Assembly: GCF_938028735.1 (NCBI RefSeq)
Contig: NZ_CALIMF010000001.1
Coordinates: forward strand, 1-64,000
DNA: 64,000 bases
Source of the DNA: an uncultured Thermanaerothrix sp.
GTDB lineage: Bacteria > Chloroflexota > Anaerolineae > Anaerolineales > Anaerolineaceae
Direction: 5' to 3'
The position numbers were made by a program, and so were the translations under genes. The notes under the pieces are model-generated. The model was not told the origin of the DNA and did not search any database. It worked only from the letters and a program-made list of their open reading frames with translations. Positions 44,467 through 53,471 of the stretch are shown piece after piece; the first letter of the stretch is position 1, and each line of letters starts with the position of its first letter.

Positions 44467-45567
44467 TTAATAGCGTAGGAAAGCCCCGATCATTCCGGCT
44501 TTCTCGAATTCGGGATTATGGTGTACCACTTCCACGTCACCCCCGCCACGCATCACCCGGCTGACGGCAAAATCCACCGCATCGGCGATCTCGTGCATCT
44601 CACCTCCGCAGGCGGGGCAGGTGGTCTGCTGGCGTGAGGTCAGGTAACCACATTGGGTGCAGCGATAAGCCGCCTGTCCAAAACCCTCCAAGATGACCAG
44701 GGTGCTCACGCGGTCCTCATTGACCGCTTGGAGGGTGTTTTCTAAACCGATCACTGCGCCACTGTTTTTGGCCGCTGCAGTGATCAGGTCTTTGATCAAC
44801 TGATTTTCGCGTTTGGTTTCGGCCTCCTGACCGACCTGCATGGCCTTAGCCAGCACCTCGGCATGGCTGGCTGTCATGTTCATGGGAAACGTGCCTACAA
44901 TTAGACTCTGCCAGGCCTTGGGGAGCAAGGAACGGAAGAGCGCTACGTTGTCTTCAGTTCCTCCAATAAGGATGCGGCGGACGCGATTCTGTTCGAAGAA
45001 CGCGACGGCAAAATCCGCCGCTTCTTTCATGTTGCGTTCAATCACCTCATCTACATGCTTAGTGCGTCCAGCAATTCCCCCCCGTGCCCCGGGCAGGCTG
45101 GAAGCGCCGCCGTGCTTGGTGCGTTTGACCAGTTCGCCAACGATGCCCTCTTGCTCGCGCAATTCACCCAGGTGGAAGTGAAAGAGTCGCGCCCCTTGCT
45201 TATCCACCAGCACCACGCCGTAACCGCCGTAGGAATCCAGCAAGTCGGCCAGCACACGCACGCTGGGGCGATCACTGACATGTACGAGGTCGCGCACCGG
45301 AATGGCCAAGGAGTAAGCCCGAAAGAACCCCTGTGGTGCACATGAAAAAACGGCTACACCACGGCCGCTCCAGTCGTATTCCTGCATGATGTAGCGCTCA
45401 ACGGCCTCTTCATCCTGCGGGAGATCCACTTTTTTAAGCATGTTGCGCAGGCGCAACCGGTAGGAGTCTTTGTTCCCCAGGGTGGGATCAGTGTTGAGGT
45501 AAACGCTCAACACAGGGTGGGGCGAGGTGAATTTAAGTAACTCCCGCACATCCTGATCGGTTAACAT
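44467..45567 (-). CDS. Bacterial eRF1-like (BaeRF/Vms1-type) protein with Zn ribbon
   Basis: 366 residues from ATG 45567, with AAGGAGGA upstream. The N-terminal part (HPVLSVYLNTDP) and the RRILIGGTEDNVALFRSLLP segment match the bacterial eRF1-related family. Where eRF1 has the GGQ tip, this protein reads GARGGIAGR near residue 165, so Gln is replaced. A C-terminal zinc ribbon (CTQCGY...CPACG) follows. Relatives are proposed to hydrolyse peptidyl-tRNA or act in ribosome rescue. Whether the GGI form is catalytic is open. Confidence 0.75.
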   Translation of the reverse strand: MLTDQDVRELLKFTSPHPVLSVYLNTDPTLGNKDSYRLRLRNMLKKVDLPQDEEAVERYIMQEYDWSGRGVAVFSCAPQGFFRAYSLAIPVRDLVHVSDRPSVRVLADLLDSYGGYGVVLVDKQGARLFHFHLGELREQEGIVGELVKRTKHGGASSLPGARGGIAGRTKHVDEVIERNMKEAADFAVAFFEQNRVRRILIGGTEDNVALFRSLLPKAWQSLIVGTFPMNMTASHAEVLAKAMQVGQEAETKRENQLIKDLITAAAKNSGAVIGLENTLQAVNEDRVSTLVILEGFGQAAYRCTQCGYLTSRQQTTCPACGGEMHEIADAVDFAVSRVMRGGGDVEVVHHNPEFEKAGMIGAFLRY

Positions 45568-45630
45568 GGCATCCTCCTTGTTAAGGGATTGGCACAACCG
45601 ACAGAGCCGGTCGAAAGCCCCCGTTATCGG

Positions 45631-46833
45631 CTAGGGGCGCTTACCCAGAGTGACGCTCACCTCCTTTTCTTGATTATCGCGGATAATGGTCAGGATGACC
45701 GTATCGCCAGGGCTCTTGTTTTTCATCAGGTAACTGAGCAGGTCACTGAAGGTCTGGACAGGTTGCTCGTCAATCGCGATGATCAAATCGCCCCCAGCCG
45801 GCAGGCCGGTGAAACGGGTGGGCTTGCTGCCGCCTCGTAATCCTGCCCGCTCCGCTGGACCGCCGGGGGTAACTGAGACGATATAGGCGCCGGTTTGACG
45901 CGGCAAACGCAGGGCTTCGATTTGTTCTAGGGTTAGCATCTCGCGACTGGAGATGCCGAGGTAGGGGTAATCATAAGATCCTTTTTCAATCAGCACAGGT
46001 ACCACACGCCGCACGATGTTACTGGAGACAGCAAAGCCGATTCCACTGTTGACCGGTTCGCCGGTGATGGTGGTGCCGGTCGTACGGATGGCACGATTGA
46101 CACCGATGACCTCCCCAGCCAGGTTCAGCAAAGGGCCCCCGGAATTACCGGGATTAATAGAAGCATCCGTCTGGATTACATCACCGGCACTGAAGAAAGT
46201 TCCCCCCTCGGCCTGGCGCAGCGATTCTAAGGTGCGCCCTTTAGCCGAGACAATGCCCAATGTCATTGTGCCCGTCAGCCCGAAGGGGTTGCCGATAGCC
46301 ACTGCCGTTTGCCCAACCCGTATCTGGTCCGAATCCCCTAATGGTAGGGGAACCAGCACCTCAGGCGGGACATCTACTTTTACCACGGCGAGGTCGGAGT
46401 CCAAATCCTCCCCGATCACTTGTGCCCGGACTTTCAAACCGGAGGCAAAAAAGACCTCCAGACTGCTGGCGCCTTCGACGACATGATAATTGGTGATAAT
46501 GTGCCCCTTGCGATCGTACACAAAGCCCGACCCTAGACTTTCGATCTCGCCGTTGGTAGTCGTGGCGATGAAGACTACACCCGGAGCCACGCGTTCGTAG
46601 AGATTGGCGAGAAGGGCATCGCGGTCGGTCATTGCGGCAGGAAGTTCGGCCACCAGGGTTGGGGTGGTGATTGCGCTGGGCTGTACAGGGGGCCGCGATT
46701 CGGTTGCCCGCGCGGCGGCTTGCGGGGTAGCAGTTGGGGCACTGGTCAAGCGCGGCAGAGCCGGTGTCAGGCTACAGGCCAGGACCGCCAGAAACATGAT
46801 GCTAAGAATCGCTAACCAGCCAATTCGTTTCAT
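45631..46833 (-). CDS. HtrA/DegP-type trypsin-like serine protease with PDZ domain
   Basis: 400 residues. Lipobox VLACSLT and a Pro/Thr linker, then a chymotrypsin-fold protease with catalytic His in TNYHVVEG, Asp in DSDLAVVKV and Ser in NPGNSGGPLL. One PDZ domain (about 300-395) carries VTPGGPAERAGLRGG. Extracytoplasmic quality-control protease and chaperone. It lies between the co-chaperone gene and the eRF1-like gene on the same strand, giving a proteostasis neighbourhood. Confidence 0.94.
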   Translation of the reverse strand: MKRIGWLAILSIMFLAVLACSLTPALPRLTSAPTATPQAAARATESRPPVQPSAITTPTLVAELPAAMTDRDALLANLYERVAPGVVFIATTTNGEIESLGSGFVYDRKGHIITNYHVVEGASSLEVFFASGLKVRAQVIGEDLDSDLAVVKVDVPPEVLVPLPLGDSDQIRVGQTAVAIGNPFGLTGTMTLGIVSAKGRTLESLRQAEGGTFFSAGDVIQTDASINPGNSGGPLLNLAGEVIGVNRAIRTTGTTITGEPVNSGIGFAVSSNIVRRVVPVLIEKGSYDYPYLGISSREMLTLEQIEALRLPRQTGAYIVSVTPGGPAERAGLRGGSKPTRFTGLPAGGDLIIAIDEQPVQTFSDLLSYLMKNKSPGDTVILTIIRDNQEKEVSVTLGKRP

Positions 46834-46859
46834 CTGGTCATCACTATCCTCTCTAATTC

Positions 46860-47783
46860 TTAGCCACCTTGGCGCAGTTGCTCGAACAGAGCGCGCTGCT
46901 GGGGGGTCAAGTGGCGTGGAATTTCCACCTTTATCTTGACATAAAGGTCGCCGTGTTTTTGAGGGTTACGCAAATTGGGCATTCCCCGCCCTGAGAGACG
47001 AAACACCTGCCCGGGTTGTGTGCCTGGCGGGATGGTCAAGATCACGTTGCCGCTCAGGGTGGGTACCGTCACCTGCCCACCCAATACAGCGGTGTAGAGG
47101 TCAATGGTTACCTCGGTGTAAAGATCATCATCTTTACGCTCGAAGCGCGGGTCGGGTAAAACCTCCACCACCAGGTAGAGATCAGAGCGCTGTCCATTGG
47201 GGCCGATGGGGCCCTGACCCGCTAGGCGGACTTTGGTACCAGTGCGTGCGCCAGGCGGGATCTTCCCCTCCAGACGACGGCCATCTACTTGAATAAGGCG
47301 GGTGGTGCCGTGATAGGCCTCTTCTAGGGTGATCTGTACTGGCTGTTCCACCGCTGGGGTGGTCTGGCGAGTGCGGCGGCCAGCTGTGCGCGTGGACGTG
47401 CCCGGCATTCCACCAAAAATGGCGCTAAAGAAGTCTGAGAAGCCACCCAGCTCGCCGAAGAGATCATCGAGATCAATGCGCACCGTGCGTGTACCCACCG
47501 GACCCTGGGCGAACCACTCTTCCCAGTTGAAATCACCGGGGGCGCCGCTCTGTTGCCAACGGAAGTAGGATTCACCCAGCGCATCATAGCGCTTGCGCTT
47601 CTCGGGATCGCCGAGGACCTCGTAGGCCTCGTTAATTTCTTTGAACTTCTCCTCGGCTGATTTATCACCCGGATTGCGATCCGGGTGATACTTCATAGCC
47701 AGGCGGCGGTAGGCTTTTTTGATCTCTTCTTCAGTGGCATTGCGATCAACGCCGAGAATCTTGTAGTAGTCTTTGTATTCCAT
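46860..47783 (-). CDS. DnaJ/CbpA-type co-chaperone
   Basis: 307 residues. J domain with HPD ([13 protein letters not shown]) at residues 5-70, a Gly-poor linker, then two C-terminal beta-barrel domains ([35 protein letters not shown]). The CxxCxGxG zinc repeats of DnaJ proper are missing, so it is CbpA/type II. Stimulates DnaK and holds unfolded clients. No dnaK or grpE is in the window. Confidence 0.93.
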   Translation of the reverse strand: MEYKDYYKILGVDRNATEEEIKKAYRRLAMKYHPDRNPGDKSAEEKFKEINEAYEVLGDPEKRKRYDALGESYFRWQQSGAPGDFNWEEWFAQGPVGTRTVRIDLDDLFGELGGFSDFFSAIFGGMPGTSTRTAGRRTRQTTPAVEQPVQITLEEAYHGTTRLIQVDGRRLEGKIPPGARTGTKVRLAGQGPIGPNGQRSDLYLVVEVLPDPRFERKDDDLYTEVTIDLYTAVLGGQVTVPTLSGNVILTIPPGTQPGQVFRLSGRGMPNLRNPQKHGDLYVKIKVEIPRHLTPQQRALFEQLRQGG

Positions 47784-47930
47784 ACTTTCATTTTATGTCC
47801 ACAAACTCACGGAAGTCAAGGCTACGCGGAGGGTTCTTACAAAACGCTTATACATTGGCCTAACCAAATTGTAAAGCACCCGTAAGCCCGTAAAAGGCTA
47901 AGGGGCTCTCCCCAGGGTTAATAATCATGC

Positions 47931-47936
47931 TATATT
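47931..47936 (+). promoter_or_regulatory. -10 element almost abutting the start codon
   Basis: TATATT ends 6 nt before ATG 47943 and no Shine-Dalgarno lies between. If used, transcription would begin at or next to the start codon, giving a leaderless message. No clear -35 is seen. Confidence 0.35.
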
Positions 47937-47942
47937 AAAGGC

Positions 47943-49640
47943 ATGGCTCAATCTCGGGAATATCTGCTGGTCATTGAACCTGATCCCCGGATTTGTGAGG
48001 TTGTGGGACGTCAATCGCTCCAGGCAGCCGGCTATCGCGTTGAATGTGTATCAGAAGTCTCGGCCGCGATTGCGATGGCCGTCCAGACGTTGCCGGATGT
48101 GATTTTATGCGATTTGGTGCTGGAGGGATTGAGTAGCAAGGATTTGCTGGTGGCGTTGCGCGCCCAGGGGTTGGATATCCCAGTAGTGCTGATTGCGCCT
48201 AAGGGGGCCGAAGCAGATCTGATCCAGAATTTCCGGGTTGGGGCCGTGGACTACCTGCTCTGGCCGGCTCGTGAACCGGAGGTGCTGACCGTAGTTGAAC
48301 GGGTGCTCAAACAGGTGCGTGAACGCCGGGCACGGGAACAACTGGCGCAGGCCCTTCAGCATACCAATCAAGAACTCCAACAGCGTTTGGATGAACTCAA
48401 TACAATCTTCAACATCGCCAAAGTATTGACCTCGTTGACCCATCAGGGAGTGCTGCTTGAGCAACTGTTGGAGCAGTTAATTAAGGTTACCCGTTCCGAC
48501 CTGGGGTGGGTGTTGCTTAAGGATGAGGAGCGCAAAGGATGGGTGCTGGTAGCCGGCAAACACCTGCCGGCCTCGCTAATGGCGCAGCGCAATCACCCCT
48601 GGGAGGATGGGCTCAGTGGGTTGGTGGCCCTTTCGGGTGAGTCGCTGGCGCTCAATGGCGAGCCGCTCAAACGCTTTCGGGTCACCACGCTGGGGCGGGC
48701 GGCTTTAATAGTGCCGATCAAGGCCTCTCAGCAGGTCATTGGGATCGTGGTTCTAATGCGCAAGCAGGATGTACCCTACTCGCCCAGTCAACAGCGCCTG
48801 GTAGAGGCTGTGGCCGATTTTGCCTCGATCTCGCTAGCCAACGCGCGTCTCTTCCGCGCCTTGGAAGAACGCGTCCGTGTTCAGCAGGCTTTGATGAAAA
48901 GCGCTGGCCTGCGTGCCCGGGTGATGAACCAAACCTTACAGCAGGTTTGCCTTAAGGTCCGCGAGCATGCCGAGGCGCAGAATCAGGCCTTGGAGCAGCT
49001 GACTAAGGACCCAACGGCGCGCTGGAGCCCGATGCAACGCCAAGCCTTGACCGCTTGGCGCGAGAGTCTGGAAGGGTTGTACCTTTTGGCAGGGCTTATT
49101 CCCGCTCACCCAGAAGCAGCCCCTGTAACTTCCGCTCAGCCCAAGGATCTCAATGGCCTAGTTAGCGAAGCGGTGCGCCATCTTCGTCCCCTCGCTCAGC
49201 ATCGCCATCAGGAACTGACATTAACCTATTCGCCGCAGCCGCTGCTAGTGGAGGAGGACGAGACTCTATTGCGCTACCTTCTGCATGGCCTGCTGGCGCT
49301 GGTCATGGGGATAAGCGAGGACGGTCAGATCAGGGGGTGCACCCATTCGCAAGATGACGCGGCTCATTTAGAACTGGAATGCTGGGCTGACCTGGATGAC
49401 GAGCAACGCAAAGCGCTCCAGAAACAGCCTTTTGAAGGAATTGCATCCGTTCGGCGCCGTTTTCCAGGAGAACCAGAGGCCGATTGGGGCTTGATTCGGC
49501 AGATCCTGAACCAATGTCGGGGTAAAATTTGGTTAGAGTTTGTCACCCCGGAACAGTTACGCTGGCATCTGACCCTTCCGCTTGTCCAAACTCAGGCAAC
49601 TACGTTATCTTCTCTCGCAAAGGCAACCGAGACGCCATGA
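47943..49640 (+). CDS. Receiver-GAF sensor with degenerate kinase module
   Basis: 565 residues. Receiver domain (1-120) with the phospho-Asp in VILCDLVLEG and Lys replaced near LLWPAREPE. Then a coiled coil (130-165), a GAF domain (about 170-315) and a C-terminal region of kinase length that lacks an H box and recognisable N, G1 and G2 motifs. It cannot be a normal kinase and is probably a regulatory partner. Its stop overlaps the next start (ATGA), so it is translationally coupled to the complete kinase. Confidence 0.82.
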   Translation: MAQSREYLLVIEPDPRICEVVGRQSLQAAGYRVECVSEVSAAIAMAVQTLPDVILCDLVLEGLSSKDLLVALRAQGLDIPVVLIAPKGAEADLIQNFRVGAVDYLLWPAREPEVLTVVERVLKQVRERRAREQLAQALQHTNQELQQRLDELNTIFNIAKVLTSLTHQGVLLEQLLEQLIKVTRSDLGWVLLKDEERKGWVLVAGKHLPASLMAQRNHPWEDGLSGLVALSGESLALNGEPLKRFRVTTLGRAALIVPIKASQQVIGIVVLMRKQDVPYSPSQQRLVEAVADFASISLANARLFRALEERVRVQQALMKSAGLRARVMNQTLQQVCLKVREHAEAQNQALEQLTKDPTARWSPMQRQALTAWRESLEGLYLLAGLIPAHPEAAPVTSAQPKDLNGLVSEAVRHLRPLAQHRHQELTLTYSPQPLLVEEDETLLRYLLHGLLALVMGISEDGQIRGCTHSQDDAAHLELECWADLDDEQRKALQKQPFEGIASVRRRFPGEPEADWGLIRQILNQCRGKIWLEFVTPEQLRWHLTLPLVQTQATTLSSLAKATETP

Positions 49641-51562
49641 CTCAGGTGAAGGATGTCAACATCCTGGTAGCGACTTCCGACTCACAGGTTAACTACCTGC
49701 TCGAGCGGGTCTTACAGGCAGCGGGTTATTCGGTAGCGATATTCCAAGAAGAAGAGAAAGTCTTCAGTTACCTTAACACCCATCCCACAGAGCTCGTGAT
49801 TCTCTCCGATACTTTTAGGGGCAATAATCACCTGGATTTGGCACGCAAGTTAAGTCGAGATCATCCAGAGGTCCCCATCCTGCTTCTGGTAAAAAAGGAT
49901 ACGCCGGAATTACTCAAGGAAGCCCTGCGTTTGGGGGTCAGCGATTATCTCAGTCTGCCCCTTAAGTCGGAAGAGGTGTTGCGTGCGGTAGAGAACAATC
50001 TTACGCGGTCGCAGCGCCTGCGCGAATGGATGATGCTTGAGGCGCGCCGTTATACGGATCGGCTGCAACGGCGGGTGGATGAACTGGAGACACTGGCCCG
50101 TTTGAGCCAAAGCATTACGGCCTCTCTGGATCCCGACAGCGTGCTTTCAGCCATTGTGGAGGCAGCGGTTGAATTGACGGGTGCCGAAGAAGGTGCGCTC
50201 CTTCTGGTGGATGAGGAAACCGGCGAGCTTTATATGCGCGCCTCCAAGAATTTTCAGGAAGATTTTGTACGTACTTTTCGTCTCCCCATCCAAGATACCC
50301 TAGCGGGTTCCGTGGTGCGAACTGGGCAGCCGGTGCTCCTGGACGAGAACACACCCCAGAAGATCAAGACGGCTTACCTGGTCCATGGGCTGGTGTATGT
50401 GCCTCTACAGTACAAAGGTCAGGTTTTTGGCGTTTTGGGAGTGGATAACCGGCACAGCCGTTTTCAGTTTCAAAAGCGTGATGTGCAACTCTTAAACACA
50501 TTGGCGGACTATGCTGCCATCGCCATCCAAAACGCACGTCTTTACAATGATACGCGCCTGGAACGTAATAAGTTGGAAACCATCCTGCGGCGCATTCAGG
50601 ATGGGGTCATTGTTGCGGATCAAAGTGGGCGTATTTTGCTCATCAATCAGGCGGCCATCTCGGCTCTCAACCTGGCTGAGTCTGACTGGATTGGAAAACC
50701 TGCCCGCCAGGTGATCGCCTATCCCGAACTGGTGGAGTTGCTGGAATTGTCCACCCGCAGTTTATCCAGCCGACTGGAGTTCACGGTAGAGGATGGACGG
50801 GTTTTCGATGTGCAGCGCACGCCAATCCCAGATGTGGGCACAGCGGTAACCCTGCATGACATTACCCAGTTGAAGAAGATAGATCGGATTAAGAGCGAAT
50901 TTGTTAGTACGGTCTCGCATGATTTGCGTTCACCGCTGACAGCAATCTTGGGGTATGTGGAGTTAATCGAGCGTGCTGGCCCGGTGAACGAGTTGCAGCA
51001 AGAGTTCATCCGCCGGGTGCAGGCCAGCGTTCAGAATATTACTCACCTAGTTGATGATCTGGTGAATCTAGGGCGTATTGAGGCGGGCTTTGATACCCGC
51101 AAAGAATCCTTTAGCCTGAACCATGTGCTGGATCACGCCATTGAGAATTTCAAGAAGGCCCTGGAGCGTAAGGGGCATCGCCTGGTGAAGGAATTGCCTG
51201 AGGACCTGCCGCTTTTTTTGGGCAACCCGGTTCAGATTCGCCAGATGTTTGAGCATTTGCTGGATAATGCTATTAAATACACGCCGCCTGGCGGGCAAAT
51301 TACCATCCGCGGACAGATGGAGCAGGAACAGATCATTTTGCAGTTCCGTGACACCGGGATCGGAATCCCGATGTCGGACTTGCCCTTCGTTTTTGATAAG
51401 TTCTACCGTGCCAGCAACGCCAGCATAGAGGTTTCTGGGAGTGGGCTGGGACTGGCTATTGTAAAATCAATTGTTGAGGGCCATCAGGGGCGCATCTGGG
51501 TTGAGTCCACGCTTGGGCAGGGCACCACTTTCACGATTGTATTGCCCGTGGTCGAGGCGTAA
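49637..51562 (+). CDS. Receiver-GAF-PAS hybrid histidine kinase
   Basis: 641 residues from ATG 49637. Receiver (8-120), coiled coil, GAF (about 155-305), PAS (about 315-425), HisKA with phospho-accepting His in STVSHDLRSPLTA, and HATPase with N box LLDNAIKYTPPGG, G1 RDTGIGIP, F box VFDKFYRA and G2 GSGLGLAIV. No membrane segment, so it senses inside the cell. The N-terminal receiver lacks a clear Asp at the usual strand end (VILSDTFRG is the candidate). Partner output protein not in the window. Confidence 0.92.
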   Translation: MTQVKDVNILVATSDSQVNYLLERVLQAAGYSVAIFQEEEKVFSYLNTHPTELVILSDTFRGNNHLDLARKLSRDHPEVPILLLVKKDTPELLKEALRLGVSDYLSLPLKSEEVLRAVENNLTRSQRLREWMMLEARRYTDRLQRRVDELETLARLSQSITASLDPDSVLSAIVEAAVELTGAEEGALLLVDEETGELYMRASKNFQEDFVRTFRLPIQDTLAGSVVRTGQPVLLDENTPQKIKTAYLVHGLVYVPLQYKGQVFGVLGVDNRHSRFQFQKRDVQLLNTLADYAAIAIQNARLYNDTRLERNKLETILRRIQDGVIVADQSGRILLINQAAISALNLAESDWIGKPARQVIAYPELVELLELSTRSLSSRLEFTVEDGRVFDVQRTPIPDVGTAVTLHDITQLKKIDRIKSEFVSTVSHDLRSPLTAILGYVELIERAGPVNELQQEFIRRVQASVQNITHLVDDLVNLGRIEAGFDTRKESFSLNHVLDHAIENFKKALERKGHRLVKELPEDLPLFLGNPVQIRQMFEHLLDNAIKYTPPGGQITIRGQMEQEQIILQFRDTGIGIPMSDLPFVFDKFYRASNASIEVSGSGLGLAIVKSIVEGHQGRIWVESTLGQGTTFTIVLPVVEA

Positions 51563-51609
51563 CTTGGGTAGCGTTTTCGAGGATATGGGCGGTGATTGGT
51601 TAACAAGGA

Positions 51610-51648
51610 AGCCTCCGCCGAAGGCGTTGCTCGTTTCCGGCGGAGGCT
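51610..51648 (+). other. GC-rich hairpin after the kinase gene
   Basis: A perfect 11-bp stem (51610-51620 with 51638-51648) has a 17-nt loop and no T run. It lies between the kinase stop and a small ORF with a strong ribosome site, within the 463-nt gap 51563-52025. Confidence 0.5.
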
Positions 51649-51670
51649 CTTGCCAAAGGAGGAGACAGCG

Positions 51671-51733
51671 ATGAGCTTGTCTGGAGGTGTCCGGATGACC
51701 ACGTTGTCGCTACTGATGATACTATATCTATGA
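51671..51733 (+). CDS. Candidate 20-residue hydrophobic microprotein
   Basis: ATG 51671 is preceded by AAAGGAGGAGA, one of the best ribosome sites in the window. The 20-codon frame encodes a short polar start and a hydrophobic tail (TTLSLLMILYL) that could sit in the membrane. A terminator follows 20 nt after the stop. It may be a kinase-associated micropeptide or a chance frame behind a strong site. A second, overlapping-region 45-codon frame (51768-51905) with GAGGGA upstream runs through the terminator and is less likely. Confidence 0.3.
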   Translation: MSLSGGVRMTTLSLLMILYL

Positions 51734-51753
51734 ATGGGTGGCTATGGTTAGAA

Positions 51754-51800
51754 GTCACGAGGGAACAATGATGTTTATCTTGACCCTCTGTGACATTTTT
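51754..51800 (+). terminator. Rho-independent terminator
   Basis: GTCACGAGGG (51754-51763) pairs with CCCTCTGTGAC (51784-51794) with one bulged base and runs into ATTTTT. It ends the transcript from the kinase pair and the small ORF. Confidence 0.7.
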
Positions 51801-51925
51801 GCTGTAAAAGATATGAGTTTCATCCAGGCAGGAACTTTGCAAAGGGATCACAAACCAAGTGGGGGGATATTTGACATAAAAATTAGCCAAGTTGATTGGG
51901 GTTGAAAATTCATGTACGGGTGTTC

Positions 51926-51954
51926 TTGACGCAAATTTGGCGATATGCTACTAT
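51926..51954 (+). promoter_or_regulatory. Promoter of the LysM lipoprotein gene
   Basis: TTGACG (51926-51931) and TACTAT (51949-51954) are 17 nt apart. The -10 is extended by TGC. It lies 72 nt before ATG 52026. Confidence 0.75.
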
Positions 51955-52025
51955 GAGTTGAAATCACTCCAGAAGGTGTTGCGCTGGGCGCTATTTTTAA
52001 ACGAGCGATTGGAGGAGAATTTTCT

Positions 52026-52640
52026 ATGAAAAAACAAATTCCCTTTATCCTGGCATTTGTATTGCTGATCGCACTGGTGGTTTCTGGGTGTACCCGTTCG
52101 GCCTCCACGTCGCCGACTGCCCTGGCCACCCCAACCTCGGAAGAACTTCCCTTTCCGGTGGATGTGGCACAACGTATGACCGAGGTGGCTCAACAAACCC
52201 AGATGGCCATGCCCACGCCAGCCGAACCGCTAGCGACGCCAGTAGGGGTTGAGACTCCGACGCCGGAACCGACTAGCACCCCGGTGATCATTCCGACACC
52301 TACCCGTCCCGCTACTTACACCCTGCAGCCCGGTGAATGGCCATTGTGTATCGCCCGTCGTTACAATCTTGACATCAACGCCTTCTTTGATGCCAACGGA
52401 TTGACGATGAACTCGCGACCTGCAGCTGGCACGGTGTTGAAAATTCCACAGGGAGGTGCTTGGAGCGCAGGTGAACGTGCCTTAAAGCCCCATCCCACGC
52501 AGTACACAGTAAAGGCCGGCGATACGATTTACTCCATTGCCTGCGAGTTTGGAGATGTCTTCCCTGAATCCATTATTGCCGCCAACAATCTCCAGAGTCC
52601 ATATACGCTGACGCCGGGCCAAGTGCTGCAAATTCCCTGA
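52026..52640 (+). CDS. LysM-domain lipoprotein
   Basis: 204 residues. Lipobox LVVSGCTRS, a Thr/Pro linker, then two LysM domains: TYTLQPGEWPLCIARRYN (about 98-142) and QYTVKAGDTIYSIACEFG (about 160-204). Both have an unusual Cys in the first helix (LCIARRY, SIACEFG), so they may form disulfides. It should bind peptidoglycan or another N-acetylglucosamine polymer outside the membrane. Good ribosome site (GGAGGAG) before ATG 52026. Confidence 0.9.
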   Translation: MKKQIPFILAFVLLIALVVSGCTRSASTSPTALATPTSEELPFPVDVAQRMTEVAQQTQMAMPTPAEPLATPVGVETPTPEPTSTPVIIPTPTRPATYTLQPGEWPLCIARRYNLDINAFFDANGLTMNSRPAAGTVLKIPQGGAWSAGERALKPHPTQYTVKAGDTIYSIACEFGDVFPESIIAANNLQSPYTLTPGQVLQIP

Positions 52641-52673
52641 TCCCCGGTCGTAGGGTCGAGGTAATTAGAAGCA

Positions 52674-52715
52674 AGAGCGCGGGTGAATGCCCTGACCCGC
52701 GCTTATTCTGTTCTT
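52674..52715 (+). terminator. Rho-independent terminator after the LysM gene
   Basis: A perfect 9-bp GC stem (52676-52684 with 52695-52703) is followed by a T-rich tract (TATTCTGTTCTT). Confidence 0.75.
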
Positions 52716-52740
52716 CCATTCCTTTATTCCGAGGTGGTGC

Positions 52741-53274
52741 ATGATGTTTGAGATCCTTGGTTACGAACCTCAATATCGGGGGCATGCCTTTGATGTGGCT
52801 AAAGTGCAGGTCCGTCTCCCAGATGGCCGAGTGCGTTTCTATGACCTGGTTGAGCACCGCGACTCCATTAGCATTGTGCCCGTGGATGCACAAGGACGGA
52901 TTTTGTTTGTGGCACAGTATCGCATTGGGGCGGGCCAGGAATTGCTAGAACTGCCAGCGGGGGTGATGGAAGACGGGGAGGAGGCACGCGCCTGCGCTGA
53001 GCGCGAGATCCGCGAGGAAACTGGGTATGCCGCCCGCGAATGGATCGAACTGGGGCAGTTCTACCTTGCCCCAGGTTATTGTACTGAGCGCATGATGGCC
53101 TTCCTGGCTCGTGATTTGTACGCCGCTCCTCTGCATCCAGATGTGGACGAATTCTTGCGCCTGCGAGTGCTGAGCATTGAGGAGGCCTATGCCATGGCTC
53201 AGCGGGGTGAGATTCGTGATTCCAAAACGCTGGCCGCCTTGTTTTTGGCGCGCCCTTATTTGTTACCGCGTTGA
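52741..53274 (+). CDS. Nudix hydrolase, ADP-ribose pyrophosphatase-like
   Basis: 177 residues. Complete Nudix box GVMEDGEEARACAEREIREETGYA (Gx5Ex7REUxEExGU), with the preceding ELLELPAG and the later LAPGYCTERM typical of ADP-ribose diphosphatases (NudF type). Hydrolyses nucleoside diphosphate sugars. Two ATG codons (52741, 52744) follow GAGGTGG; the first is used here. Confidence 0.92.
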   Translation: MMFEILGYEPQYRGHAFDVAKVQVRLPDGRVRFYDLVEHRDSISIVPVDAQGRILFVAQYRIGAGQELLELPAGVMEDGEEARACAEREIREETGYAAREWIELGQFYLAPGYCTERMMAFLARDLYAAPLHPDVDEFLRLRVLSIEEAYAMAQRGEIRDSKTLAALFLARPYLLPR

Positions 53275-53403
53275 ATCCGAGCCCGAAGTGGCGGAAGAAG
53301 GGGGATCATTGAATTGTGACAGGACGCACACAAATAAGGTGACCTATATAACTTTTGCTCATTTCTAAATGGGGATAAACTTGAATGAACGAATTGTGTC
53401 TAG

Positions 53404-53423
53404 ACCACGCTGTCCAGCGTGGT
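53404..53423 (+). other. Hairpin in the nifJ leader
   Basis: A perfect 8-bp stem (53404-53411 with 53416-53423) closes a 4-nt loop 49 nt before the nifJ start, without a T run. It may be a message-stability element or part of a regulator site in the 197-nt gap. Confidence 0.4.
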
Positions 53424-53471
53424 AGTAAAAATGAAGCGCGCAATAACCCAGGTTTATAGGGAGTGTGTCCT

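Noticed and set aside
53314-53333. TTGTG-N10-CACAA resembling a Rex redox-repressor site before nifJ
   Set aside because: Known Rex sites have an 8-nt inner part in an 18-nt palindrome; this is 20 nt with a mismatched interior, and no Rex gene is seen. Too weak to call.
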